From contig JAJYDP010000186.1 in the NCBI GenBank assembly GCA_021777365.1, forward strand, positions 1-8,340: DNA of 8,340 bases, written 5' to 3'. Below, piece after piece: positions 1-6,259 of the stretch. A program made the position numbers and the translations under genes. This stretch comes from Chloroflexota bacterium (GTDB taxonomy: Bacteria > Chloroflexota > Limnocylindria > Limnocylindrales > CSP1-4). Positions within the stretch are counted from its first letter, which is position 1. The number at the start of each line of letters is the position of its first letter. The notes below the pieces were generated by a model. It saw nothing but the letters and a program-made list of their open reading frames with translations, did not search any database and was not told the DNA's origin.

Positions 1-155
1 TCGTGCTCGCCAGCCGGCGGCTCCGGTTCACCTGAGGGCCCGCCGGCCGCGCGCCCAGGCGGTGGTGGGGCGTGCGGAGGGAGCGGTGCCGGTCGCGCAG
101 GGCCGGCGGTGGCGGGGGCGTGCGCCCGCTGAACCGGCGCCCACCCGGAGCGGAT
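1..155. other. Left-edge stretch without a supportable gene
   Basis: No gene can be supported here. One plus-strand frame entering from the left edge (codons 3-32, reading VLASRRLRFT) ends at a TGA at 33-35 and could be the last ten codons of a gene convergent with upp, but ten codons prove nothing. The rest is GC-rich sequence with one possible hairpin at 112-129. Confidence 0.4.
112..129 (-). terminator. Possible hairpin downstream of upp
   Basis: GCGGG (112-116) can pair with CCCGC (125-129) around an 8-nt loop, 26 nt beyond the upp stop codon. There is no T tract on the minus strand after it, and 5-bp GC stems are common at this base composition, so this is a weak candidate only. Confidence 0.2.
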
Positions 156-839
156 CTACCCGGCGCGGCCCGTCCCGAACTGCCTGTCGCCGGCGTCGCC
201 GAGACCGGGGAGGATGTAGCCGCGCTCGTTCAGCTGGCGGTCCAGCGCGGCGCAGTGGATGGGGACGTCCGGGTGCGCAGCGGTCACCGCCCGGATTCCC
301 TCGGGCGCCGCGATCAGGTTCACCAGCTTGATCCGGACCGCGCCCCAGCGCTTCAGGACCTCGATCGCCGCCGTGGCCGACCCGCCCGTCGCCAGCATCG
401 GGTCCAGGATCAGGCACAGGTCCACGGTCGCCGAGTCCGGCAGCTTGTTGTAGTACTCGACCGGCCGAAGGGTCCGCTCGTCGCGGAAGAGCCCGAGGTG
501 CCAGACCTGCGCGGTGGGCATCAGCTCGAGCATCGCGTCCACCATGCCGAGGCCGGCGCGCAGGATGGGCACCAGGCCGATCCGGTCGGCCAGCTCGGCG
601 CCCACGGTCTCCTCCATGGGCGTCTGGACCGGCACCTCGTGGACCCGGGCGTCGGCCAGGGCCTCGTACCCCACCAGCCAGCTGATCTCGCGCACGAGCT
701 CGCGGAACTTCTTCGGCTCGGTGCGGACATCGCGCAGCAGGGCGAGCTTGTGGAGGATCGCCGGATGGTGTGAGACGTGGACCGTCGGCGGGAGCCCTCC
801 GGGGTCGCCGACTGCGGGGGAGGGCACTGGACCGGGCAT
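156..839 (-). CDS. upp: Uracil phosphoribosyltransferase
   Basis: Converts uracil and PRPP to UMP and pyrophosphate in cytoplasmic pyrimidine salvage. With the start chosen here it has 227 residues. The family core starts near residue 20 ([17 protein letters not shown], like HPLVKHKL in E. coli Upp). [10 protein letters not shown] lies at 90-99, the PRPP-binding loop with DPMLATGGS at 146-154, and the uracil-binding end [11 protein letters not shown] at 208-218 followed by FGT. Known family members are about 208-210 residues, so there are roughly 20 extra Pro/Gly-rich residues at the N-terminus. I chose ATG 839 over ATG 845 because an AGGAG at 847-851 lies 7 nt upstream of 839 but only 1 nt upstream of 845; GTG 827 is a further alternative. 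The core begins with GTC codons, so no later standard start fits. The gene stands alone on its strand, divergent from the asparaginase, and a -10-like TACGAT lies about 40 nt upstream. Function is secure; only the start is uncertain. Confidence 0.96.
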   Translation of the reverse strand: MPGPVPSPAVGDPGGLPPTVHVSHHPAILHKLALLRDVRTEPKKFRELVREISWLVGYEALADARVHEVPVQTPMEETVGAELADRIGLVPILRAGLGMVDAMLELMPTAQVWHLGLFRDERTLRPVEYYNKLPDSATVDLCLILDPMLATGGSATAAIEVLKRWGAVRIKLVNLIAAPEGIRAVTAAHPDVPIHCAALDRQLNERGYILPGLGDAGDRQFGTGRAG

Positions 840-846
840 GCGCATG

Positions 847-851
847 CTCCT
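847..851 (-). promoter_or_regulatory. Shine-Dalgarno deciding the upp start
   Basis: Minus-strand AGGAG ends 7 nt before ATG 839 and only 1 nt before ATG 845. The spacing favours the second ATG as the true start. Confidence 0.6.
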
Positions 852-877
852 GTCGATCGCTCGGGGAGTCGCGGCCG

Positions 878-883
878 ATCGTA
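878..883 (-). promoter_or_regulatory. Possible -10 box of upp (TACGAT)
   Basis: Minus-strand TACGAT fits the TAnnnT pattern seen before other genes in this window and would put transcription start near 871, giving a leader of about 30 nt that carries the AGGAG. No convincing -35 hexamer is visible 16-18 nt upstream. A perfect GCGGGG/CCCCGC palindrome (901-914) lies just upstream of it. Confidence 0.35.
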
Positions 884-914
884 GCATCCGGCGGCCGGTC
901 GCGGGGCTCCCCGC

Positions 915-991
915 GGGCGCACCGGTCGCTGCGGGACGCCCCCGGGGCGGCGCGGTGGCCCGTACCCGCGAGGGCGCATCGGTCGCTACGG
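915..991. repeat. 20-bp direct repeat in the upp/asparaginase divergent region
   Basis: GGGCGCACCGGTCGCTGCGG at 915-934 recurs as GGGCGCATCGGTCGCTACGG at 972-991: 18 of 20 bases match and the two copies are 57 bp apart. The core GGTCGC also occurs at 897-902, and inverted (GCGACC) near 1006-1011. The repeats lie in the 209-bp region between two divergent starts, so a regulator binding site is possible but unproven. Confidence 0.45.
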
Positions 992-1033
992 CAGCCCCGC
1001 GCAGGCGCGACCGGCATCGTGCCGCCGACGCGC

Positions 1034-1039
1034 TACCAT
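1034..1039 (+). promoter_or_regulatory. -10 box (TACCAT) 9 nt before the asparaginase start
   Basis: TACCAT is followed by 9 nt and then ATG 1049. A transcript starting 7-9 nt after the box would have almost no leader. No purine-rich Shine-Dalgarno lies in the interval. The same hexamer occurs before gltX and before the SixA gene. Confidence 0.45.
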
Positions 1040-1048
1040 CGCGGCAGC

Positions 1049-2218
1049 ATGCCAGGACGTCGATCTTCCGCGACGCTGCCGAGCCCATCCGCTCCCGGTC
1101 CCCGCCCCGACCATCCGAGGACGCCGTCCGCCCGGTGGCCGCGCGGCGCCGCGCCGCCGATCCTCGTCGAGGTCCGCCGCGGGGGGGTCACCGAGAGCCG
1201 GCACCGCGGGCACGTGGTCCAGGTGGGCGCGGATGGCGCCATCGAGCGCGTGATCGGCGACCCCCAGGTGACGGTGTCGCTCCGCTCCGCCGCCAAGCCG
1301 CTGGGGCTGGCCGCGTTCGTCGAGGCGGGCCTGGCCGATGCGTTCGAGCTGTCCGCCCCGGAGCTGGCGGTCCTGGCCGCCTCGCACTCGGGCGAGGACG
1401 TGCATGTGCGGACGATCCAGGCGATGCTCCGCCGGGCCGGCGTCAGCCAGTCGCTGCTCGGGTGCGGCACGGAGAATGCCCCGCTCGACCAGGTGACGGC
1501 CCAGCGACTGGCCCGGGACGGCGAGCGAGCCGGCCCCATCCGGCACCAGTGCTCGGGGCAGCACACGTCGTTCCTGCTCTTTGCCAAGCATGCCGGCTGG
1601 CCGCTCGAGGAGTACTGGCTCCCGGACCACCCCACGCAGATCGCCTTCCGGGACGCACTCGCCCGGGTGCTGCGCAGGCGGCCGGAGGACCTCGTGACGT
1701 CGGTGGATGCCTGCGGGATCCTCACCTACCACGTGCCGCTGGTGGAGGTGGCCCGCGCGTACGCCCTCCTGGCCGATCCGGCCGGCGTGGCGAACGACCC
1801 GGGGACCCGCTCGCTGGTGCCGGCGCTGACCCGCATCCGAGACGCGATGATCGCGGCACCGGAGCTGGTGGCGGGCCCGCGGGAACGCTTCGACACGGCG
1901 CTCATGCGCACGCTGCCCGGTCGCGTGGTCTCCAAGGGCGGCGCGGAGGCGCTGCAGGGGGTCGCGCTCCTGTCCCGGACGATGTCGGGCCGGTCGGGCG
2001 CCTCGGGGCTGGCGGTCAAGATCGACGACGGCGACGGCCGGGGACGCGCCCGGCCCGCGGTCACCGTCGAGGCGCTGCGACAGATCGGCGTGATGGGTGA
2101 GGCCGAGCTGACCCGCCTGTCGGCATACCACCGACCGCCGCTCCACGACCCACGCGGGGCGGTGGTGGGCGAGGTCGTCCCATCCTTCGAGCTGGCCCCC
2201 CTGTCCGAGCTGCGCTGA
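1049..2218 (+). CDS. L-asparaginase, class 3 (Asparaginase_II / Rhizobium etli type)
   Basis: Predicted to hydrolyse L-asparagine to aspartate and ammonia. The protein has 389 residues. The family core begins at ILVEVRRGG (38-46) after a Pro/Arg-rich N-terminal stretch. The Ser-x-x-Lys catalytic motif RSAAKP gives S80 and K83, followed by the conserved ASHSGE (111-116). C168 in CSGQH, C222 in DACG and K296 in VSKGGAE match, from my memory of the R. etli ReAV structure, Ser48, Lys51, Cys135, Cys189 and Lys263, with spacing kept within one residue. The zinc-ligand Lys138 corresponds to Gln171 here. ATG 1049 is the only ordinary start before the core that leaves a plausible N-terminus; the frame stays open further upstream, through the divergent promoter region. 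There is no Shine-Dalgarno, but TACCAT lies 9 nt upstream. gltX begins 22 bp after the stop, so both genes bear on acidic amino-acid supply. Activity on asparagine itself is inferred from family. Confidence 0.9.
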   Translation: MPGRRSSATLPSPSAPGPRPDHPRTPSARWPRGAAPPILVEVRRGGVTESRHRGHVVQVGADGAIERVIGDPQVTVSLRSAAKPLGLAAFVEAGLADAFELSAPELAVLAASHSGEDVHVRTIQAMLRRAGVSQSLLGCGTENAPLDQVTAQRLARDGERAGPIRHQCSGQHTSFLLFAKHAGWPLEEYWLPDHPTQIAFRDALARVLRRRPEDLVTSVDACGILTYHVPLVEVARAYALLADPAGVANDPGTRSLVPALTRIRDAMIAAPELVAGPRERFDTALMRTLPGRVVSKGGAEALQGVALLSRTMSGRSGASGLAVKIDDGDGRGRARPAVTVEALRQIGVMGEAELTRLSAYHRPPLHDPRGAVVGEVVPSFELAPLSELR

Positions 2219-2227
2219 GCCGGGCGG

Positions 2228-2233
2228 TACCAT
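2228..2233 (+). promoter_or_regulatory. -10 box (TACCAT) 7 nt before the gltX GTG
   Basis: TACCAT lies in the 22-bp gap between the asparaginase stop (2216-2218) and GTG 2241. The 7-nt spacing would place transcription start on or beside the start codon. No Shine-Dalgarno is present at a proper distance, so gltX may have its own leaderless promoter besides read-through from the asparaginase gene. No clear -35 element is visible. Confidence 0.5.
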
Positions 2234-2240
2234 CGGCGCC

Positions 2241-3755
2241 GTGACCGTTCGCTGCCGCATCGCCCCCAGCCCCACCGGCCCCCTGCACATCGGGACCGCC
2301 AGGACCGCCCTCTACAACTTCCTCTTCGCCCGCCACGAGGGCGGCACCTTCGTGCTGCGGCTCGAGGACACCGACGTGGCCCGTTCGACGGTCGCGTACG
2401 AGCGCGACATCCTCGAGGGGCTCCACTGGCTGGGGCTCGCGTGGGACGAGGGCCCGGAGGTGGCCGGACAGCCGGCCCGGGGTCCCTTCGCGCCGTACCG
2501 GCAGATGGAGCGGCTGCCCTTGTACCGCGACGCCGCGGATCAGCTTCTCTCCCGGGACCTGGCCTATCCCTGCTACTGCACGAAGGCAGAGCTCGACGCG
2601 GACCGTGCCGCGCAGGAGGCGAACGGCCAGCCGCCCCGGTACGTCGGACGCTGCGCGCACCTGACGGCAGAGCAGCGGCGTGCCCGGGAGGCGGAGGGGC
2701 GCCGGCCCGCGATCCGGTTCCGGATCCCGCCGGGTGTCGTAGGGTTCGACGACTTGGTGCGCGGGCACGTGGAGATCGACACCGACGCGCTCGGCGGGGA
2801 CCTGGTGATCGTGCGCTCCGACGGCACCCCGCTCTACCACTTCACGGTGGTGGTCGACGACGCCGAGATGGCGATGACGCACGTGATCCGGGGCGAGGAC
2901 CACCTCTCCAACACGCCGAAGCACATCCTCCTCTTCCGCGCACTCGGGGCCGACGTGCCCGCGTTCGCCCACCTGCCGCTGATCCTCAACCCGGACCGCA
3001 CCAAGATGAGCAAGCGCAAGTCGCAGACAGCGGTGGCGGACTACCGGGCGGAGGGCGTTGTCCCCGAGGCGATGGTCAATTTCCTGGCCCTCCTGGGCTG
3101 GGCGAGCGGCACGGAGGACGAGATCTTCTCGCTCGACGAGCTGATCGAACGCTTCGACCTGTCGCGGGTCCATTCGGGCGGCGCCGTCTTCGACCGGAAC
3201 CGCCTGGAGTGGCTGAACGGCCAGTGGATCCGCCGGCTCTCCACGGAGGATCTCGCCGAGCGGCTTGTTCCCTTCCTGGCGGCGCACCTGGAGACACGCC
3301 GGGCGGCCGGGGACATCCCGGTTTGCGAGCCCGGCGCCGACGATCTGCGGCCGCTGATCCCGCTGGTGCAGGAGCGCCTGCCGGTCCTCGGCGCGATCGG
3401 CCCGCTGGTCGACTTCCTGTTCGTGGATCCGCTCCGCGTCGACCCTGCGACGCTGGTCCCGAAGCGCTGGGACCCGGACACCACGATGGCCGCCCTGGTT
3501 GCGGCGCGGGACGTCATCGCCGGGCAGGGCCGCGTCAGCTTCGAGGCGGACGAGCTGGAGGGGCCGCTGCGCGACCTGGCGAGCGCGCGCGGGTGGAAGC
3601 CGGGCGACCTGTTCATGGCGATCCGGGTCGCGATCACGGGCCGGACGGCGACGCCGCCGCTCTTCGACACCATGGTGGCGCTGGGACGCGCCCGGACGCT
3701 GGAGCGCCTGGAGGCGGCGGCCGGCGTGCTGCGCGGGAGCCCGACGGGCACCTGA
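2241..3755 (+). CDS. gltX: Glutamyl-tRNA synthetase
   Basis: Attaches glutamate to tRNA-Glu using ATP; cytoplasmic and essential. The protein has 504 residues, slightly longer than the usual 470-490. The class I signature APSPTGPLHIG is at 8-18 and the second ATP-binding motif KMSKR at 255-259. RGEDHLSNTPKH (217-228) is the conserved stretch of the catalytic domain. A zinc-binding pattern like that of E. coli GluRS is visible: C111, C113, C138 and H140 (YPCYC ... GRCAH). The anticodon-binding helical domain occupies the C-terminal part from about residue 330. GTG 2241 is chosen because the family core begins only about four residues later and no other start is near. TACCAT lies 7 nt upstream instead of a ribosome-binding site. 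Whether the enzyme is discriminating or also charges tRNA-Gln cannot be told here; no gatCAB or glnS lies in the window. Confidence 0.97.
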   Translation: MTVRCRIAPSPTGPLHIGTARTALYNFLFARHEGGTFVLRLEDTDVARSTVAYERDILEGLHWLGLAWDEGPEVAGQPARGPFAPYRQMERLPLYRDAADQLLSRDLAYPCYCTKAELDADRAAQEANGQPPRYVGRCAHLTAEQRRAREAEGRRPAIRFRIPPGVVGFDDLVRGHVEIDTDALGGDLVIVRSDGTPLYHFTVVVDDAEMAMTHVIRGEDHLSNTPKHILLFRALGADVPAFAHLPLILNPDRTKMSKRKSQTAVADYRAEGVVPEAMVNFLALLGWASGTEDEIFSLDELIERFDLSRVHSGGAVFDRNRLEWLNGQWIRRLSTEDLAERLVPFLAAHLETRRAAGDIPVCEPGADDLRPLIPLVQERLPVLGAIGPLVDFLFVDPLRVDPATLVPKRWDPDTTMAALVAARDVIAGQGRVSFEADELEGPLRDLASARGWKPGDLFMAIRVAITGRTATPPLFDTMVALGRARTLERLEAAAGVLRGSPTGT

Positions 3756-3783
3756 CCATCACCGCCGGCAGTGCCATGCCGCC

Positions 3784-3801
3784 CGCGGCCACCTGGCCGC
3801 G
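3784..3801. terminator. Hairpin between convergent gltX and pit
   Basis: CGCGGCC (3784-3790), loop ACCT, GGCCGCG (3795-3801) forms a perfect 7-bp stem 28 nt after the gltX stop. It is symmetric, so it could end transcripts from either side. Only two T's follow on the plus strand, so it is not a classical intrinsic terminator, but T tracts are often poor in such genomes. Confidence 0.5.
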
Positions 3802-3803
3802 TT

Positions 3804-3830
3804 CCGGGACCGGAGGCCGCGCGGCCCGGG
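3804..3830. terminator. Second hairpin/palindrome before the pit stop
   Basis: CCGGG at 3804-3808 can pair with the CCCGG near 3826-3829, enclosing a perfect 12-nt palindrome GGCCGCGCGGCC (3815-3826). It begins 6 nt beyond the pit stop on the minus strand. Together with the hairpin at 3784-3801 it fills the 80-bp gap between two convergent genes, consistent with two-way termination. Confidence 0.4.
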
Positions 3831-3835
3831 AGCGG

Positions 3836-4846
3836 CTACATCCCCGTGACCGCGTGGATCGCGGTCCAGGCGACGGCGGCGACCGCCGCGCTGGCGGGGA
3901 TGGTCAGGATCCAGGCCCAGACGATGTTCCCGGCGAGCCCCCAGCGGACCGAGGAGAAGTGATCGCTGGCCCCAGAGCCCATGATCGCGCCCGAGACGAC
4001 GTGTGTCGTCGACACGGGCATCCCGAGGTGGCTGGCGGTGAGGATCACCGTGGCCGCGGTGGTCTCGGCGGCGAACCCGTGGATCGGGTCCAGCCGCACG
4101 ACGCGCTGGCCCATGGTGCGGATGATCCGCCAGCCACCGGCTGCGGTCCCGAGCGAGATGGCGCCGGCGGCCAGCACGATGACCCAGATCGGGACGCGGA
4201 AGCTGGGCAGCAGGCCGGCCGTCACCAGCGCCGCGGTCATGATCCCCATCGTCTTCTGCGCATCGTTCGAGCCGTGGCTGAAGGCCATGAAGGCCGCGGA
4301 GAGGAGCTGCAGGCGCCGGAACCGGTCGTTGATCCGGTGCGGATTCGAGTGCCGGAACACGTTGAGCAGGACCACCATCAGGGCCAGCGCACCGAGCAGG
4401 CCGATGATCGGTGAGCCCACGAGCGGCAGGATGACCTTGGTGACGATGGCCTCCACGTGCACGGCCGCGGCGCCGCTGGCGGCGAGCGTCGCGCCCACCA
4501 GTCCGCCGATCAGGGCGTGGCTGCTGGAACTGGGCAGGCCCAGCCTCCAGGTGAGCAGATTCCACACGATGCCGCCGACCAGCGCGCCGGCGATGATCAC
4601 CTGTCCATGACCGCCGGAGGGCGTGGTCACGATGCCGCTGCCGATCGTCGCGGCCACCTCGGTGCCCGTGAGCGCGCCCACGAAATTCGCGACGGCGGAG
4701 AGGAGGATCGCGTACGAGGGACGCAGGGCGCGCGTCGATACGGACGTGGCAATCGCGTTGGCGGTGTCGTGGAATCCGTTGATGTAATCGAAGAGAACCG
4801 CGAGGCCGAAGATCGCGACCAGCGCGTATGTCACGCCGCCGTTCAT
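3836..4846 (-). CDS. pit: Low-affinity inorganic phosphate permease (PiT family)
   Basis: Membrane transporter of the PiT/SLC20 family, which import phosphate (often as a metal-phosphate complex) with a proton or sodium. The protein has 336 residues, the size of the short bacterial form. The two inverted family repeats are visible: DYINGFHDTANAIATSVSTR at 20-39 and FSHGSNDAQKTMGIM at 189-203. The paired loops GLPSSSSHALIGG (103-115) and GMPVSTTHVVSGAIMG (275-290) are also clear. About ten hydrophobic segments run along the chain, with a charged cytoplasmic-type stretch near 164-180. The start is ATG 4846, giving the typical short N-terminus before the first segment; no strong ribosome-binding site is seen (a weak GGAA lies about 6 nt upstream). 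The gene converges with gltX and diverges from a small unknown gene. A PhoU-like (DUF47) accessory gene, often found beside pit, is absent here. Substrate is inferred from family. Confidence 0.93.
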   Translation of the reverse strand: MNGGVTYALVAIFGLAVLFDYINGFHDTANAIATSVSTRALRPSYAILLSAVANFVGALTGTEVAATIGSGIVTTPSGGHGQVIIAGALVGGIVWNLLTWRLGLPSSSSHALIGGLVGATLAASGAAAVHVEAIVTKVILPLVGSPIIGLLGALALMVVLLNVFRHSNPHRINDRFRRLQLLSAAFMAFSHGSNDAQKTMGIMTAALVTAGLLPSFRVPIWVIVLAAGAISLGTAAGGWRIIRTMGQRVVRLDPIHGFAAETTAATVILTASHLGMPVSTTHVVSGAIMGSGASDHFSSVRWGLAGNIVWAWILTIPASAAVAAVAWTAIHAVTGM

Positions 4847-4880
4847 CGCGATTCCGGCGTCATTCGTCGCGCCATTGCCT

Positions 4881-4886
4881 TATGCT
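4881..4886 (+). promoter_or_regulatory. Possible -10 box (TATGCT) of the small gene at 4927
   Basis: TATGCT, close to TATAAT, lies in the 80-bp region between divergent pit (start 4846) and the small gene (GTG 4927). Transcription would start near 4893, leaving a leader of about 34 nt with AAGGGG at 4912-4917 before the GTG. I see no clear -35 box and no clear -10 box for pit on the other strand. Confidence 0.4.
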
Positions 4887-4926
4887 GGCCGCGGTCATCG
4901 GCATCGTATCGAAGGGGTACCGCGTC

Positions 4927-5256
4927 GTGAAAATCCGCAAGACGGATGCCTCCGCGATGGCTCCATCGCCGGCCAAGCCCCCCCGGGCATTGAGCCCGGC
5001 CGCGCAGGCGAGGCTCGCCCAGGCCGAGCTGCTGCGCAAGTCCGTGATCGATCGGCTGGAGGGTCCGGACGACGTGTTCCGCGTCGCGCTCGAGGAGGGC
5101 GAGAAGGCTGGCACGATCCGCCAGCGGCTGCTCAAGGTCGCGGCCGAGGCGGGGAAGGAGATCGCCGTGCAGATGCGGGGCGATCATCTCCTCGTCGGGC
5201 TCATGACGCCGGAGCGTCGTCCGCGTCGGGGTCGTCGCCCGAAGACCGCGGCCTGA
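4927..5256 (+). CDS. Small basic helical protein of unknown function
   Basis: I do not recognise this 109-residue protein. It has a short Pro-rich N-terminus (about 1-23), then a mostly helical stretch (24-82) with many Ala, Leu, Glu and Lys, including LLRKSVIDRLEG and AGTIRQRLLKVAAEAGKEIAV. A short possible beta segment HLLVGLM follows at 87-93, and then a very basic tail with seven Arg/Lys between 97 and 106. Basic tails of this kind occur in nucleic-acid-binding or polyanion-binding proteins, but no helix-turn-helix can be named with confidence. GTG 4927 is preferred because AAGGGG lies 9 nt upstream and TATGCT gives a suitable promoter; ATG 4882 in the same frame would overlap that -10 box, and ATG 4957 is a later alternative. 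No signal peptide or membrane segment is seen. Third-position GC is high, as in its neighbours, which supports real coding. Confidence 0.75.
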   Translation: MKIRKTDASAMAPSPAKPPRALSPAAQARLAQAELLRKSVIDRLEGPDDVFRVALEEGEKAGTIRQRLLKVAAEAGKEIAVQMRGDHLLVGLMTPERRPRRGRRPKTAA

Positions 5257-5266
5257 TCGTCGCAGT

Positions 5267-5587
5267 TCACAGACCGCACCGGGCGGTTCGCGGCGACCGC
5301 GCGTGAGATCGGGGCGCGCTCCGGCGCGGATATCCGTGCCGCGCCTGCTCCCGGTCGTGGTGTGTGCCGCGCGTCCGGTCGACGCATGGTCCGATGGAAT
5401 GGCCGGCGTCGTCGCCATGCAGCCGCATGCGAATCCGTGGCGTCCACCGCTGCCCGGCGGCGCTGTCGGTGCGGCGCATTTCCGGCCGGCGCTGGTCCCA
5501 TTCGCGATGCGCGCGGCGGGCGGACGCCGCGTCCCGCGCGGCTCGTGCGCGGGGGCGCGCCTCGCGCGGAGTCAGCCCTATGCGCAT
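5267..5587 (-). CDS. Doubtful small Arg-rich ORF
   Basis: A 106-codon frame starts at ATG 5587, 4 nt after a GGAGG (5592-5596 on the minus strand), and stops at 5267, 10 bp from the stop of the convergent small gene. The predicted protein begins MRIGLTPREARPRARAARD and is very rich in Arg, with scattered His and Pro; I recognise no family. For it speak the ribosome-binding site, a possible upstream TACGCT and the fit into the gap. Against it speak Arg excess typical of chance frames in GC-rich DNA, somewhat weaker third-position GC than in its neighbours, and the presence of competing open frames on both strands. Confidence 0.25.
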   Translation of the reverse strand: MRIGLTPREARPRARAARDAASARRAHREWDQRRPEMRRTDSAAGQRWTPRIRMRLHGDDAGHSIGPCVDRTRGTHHDREQARHGYPRRSAPRSHARSPRTARCGL

Positions 5588-5710
5588 GCAACCTCCGGAA
5601 TCTGGACGGGGACGCGCACTGGCCTGGGCTGCGGTTTGTACGTTCGGAACCGCCGGGCCCAAGCGTAGCGCGTCGGCGATCCCCGGACGGGCGGAATCCG
5701 CGTCGCCTCC

Positions 5711-5730
5711 GGCGTCCGGGCCCGGGTGCC
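5711..5730. terminator. Hairpin after the SixA-type gene
   Basis: GGCGTCCG (5711-5718) faces CGGGTGCC (5723-5730) around a 4-nt loop, five bases beyond the phosphatase stop. Read as plus-strand RNA it is an 8-bp stem with two G-U pairs; as minus-strand RNA those become two A-C mismatches, leaving two 3-bp arms. There is no T tract, so a role in ending the minus-strand transcript is only possible. Confidence 0.25.
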
Positions 5731-5735
5731 GCTCG

Positions 5736-6251
5736 TCAGTCGCCGGGCAGGAGCTCCGGCGGGACCAGCCAGCGCAGCACCCCGCATCCCGGCACCAGGG
5801 GCCGGGATGCGTCGATGCGGGCCAGCGACCCCTTGGGGAGCGGGAGCGCCCCGGCGCCCGTGAGCTCCCTCGCGAGCTCCGAGAAGTCCGGGTCGTGCCC
5901 CACGACCAGGAGGCTGGGCGGGTCTCCCGCCGCGACCAGGATCCGTTCGAGGTCCCCGAGGTCGACGCCGGCCGCCAGCAGGCGCTCCGGGTGAACGTCG
6001 ACATGCAGCGCCCTGCCGATCGGCGCCGCCGTCTGGGCCGCGCGCAGCCGGGGACTGGTGAGGATGGCTGTGGGCCGGAGCCCGACGCGCGCAAGGAAGG
6101 TCGCCAGCCCGGCCGCCTGCCGCTCACCCCGGGACGAGAGCGGCCGATCGTCGTCGTTCCCCTGCCAGGCGCCGGGATCGCCGGCGTGAGCGTGCCGCAC
6201 CAGGTACAGCTCCACGCCCTCGCGGCCGCGCTGCCGCTCGCCCTTGCTCAT
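5736..6251 (-). CDS. SixA-type histidine phosphatase
   Basis: A short member of the histidine phosphatase (phosphoglycerate mutase-like) superfamily; SixA itself removes phosphate from a phosphohistidine in a histidine-containing phosphotransfer domain. The protein has 171 residues. The catalytic RH motif is at 17-21 (LVRHA, with R19 and H20 the phosphate-accepting histidine). SSRGERQA (39-46) and TSPRLRAAQTA (65-75) are typical of SixA, with R68 in the phosphate pocket, and the second catalytic His is H119 in VVGHDPDFSEL. There is no signal peptide, so it is cytoplasmic. ATG 6251 is chosen because GGGAG lies 8 nt upstream and the core starts at about residue 13. It is divergent from the Pro-rich protein gene. 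No phosphorelay protein lies nearby, while a CYTH-CHAD gene does, so the natural substrate may be a small phosphoester, a phosphohistidine or something else. Confidence 0.9.
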   Translation of the reverse strand: MSKGERQRGREGVELYLVRHAHAGDPGAWQGNDDDRPLSSRGERQAAGLATFLARVGLRPTAILTSPRLRAAQTAAPIGRALHVDVHPERLLAAGVDLGDLERILVAAGDPPSLLVVGHDPDFSELARELTGAGALPLPKGSLARIDASRPLVPGCGVLRWLVPPELLPGD

Positions 6252-6259
6252 GGCTGCCG

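Larger units (their letters stand above)
5257..5735. other. 479-bp stretch with no secure gene
   Basis: Several frames are open, as expected at this GC content, but none gives a recognisable protein. Visible items are: a weak 5-bp hairpin just after the 109-residue gene (ACCGC/GCGGT, 5273-5287); a CATGC-AGCC-GCATG hairpin at 5416-5429; a 6-bp stem GCGGTT/AACCGC with an 11-nt loop at 5631-5653; and a minus-strand TACGCT (5662-5667). The last two, followed by GGAGG and an ATG, are the basis of the doubtful small minus-strand ORF listed separately. No tRNA fold is present. Confidence 0.6.

Noticed and set aside
3..35. Ten codons ending in TGA at 33-35 as the 3' end of a gene from the left
   Set aside because: Too short to test. 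Reported only as a possibility in the description of the left edge.
514..2100. Long plus-strand open frame (over 500 codons) overlapping upp and the asparaginase gene
   Set aside because: It is a shadow frame: it covers upp on the other strand and the asparaginase in another frame. Its product is dominated by Arg, Gly and Pro and matches no family.
986..3287. Two long minus-strand frames (about 434 and 408 codons) opposite the asparaginase and gltX
   Set aside because: The opposite strand carries genes with full catalytic motifs. The antisense frames have no recognisable domain and reflect high third-position GC.
2441..4414. 657-codon plus-strand open frame across gltX and pit
   Set aside because: It is a GC-driven shadow of two well identified genes, starts inside gltX and is very rich in Arg, Gly, Ala and Pro.
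5631..5660. Minus-strand GGTTCCGAACG resembling the T-arm of a tRNA
   Set aside because: The T-arm stem does not close properly, and no acceptor stem, anticodon arm or D-arm can be drawn around it. The simpler reading is the GCGGTT/AACCGC hairpin.
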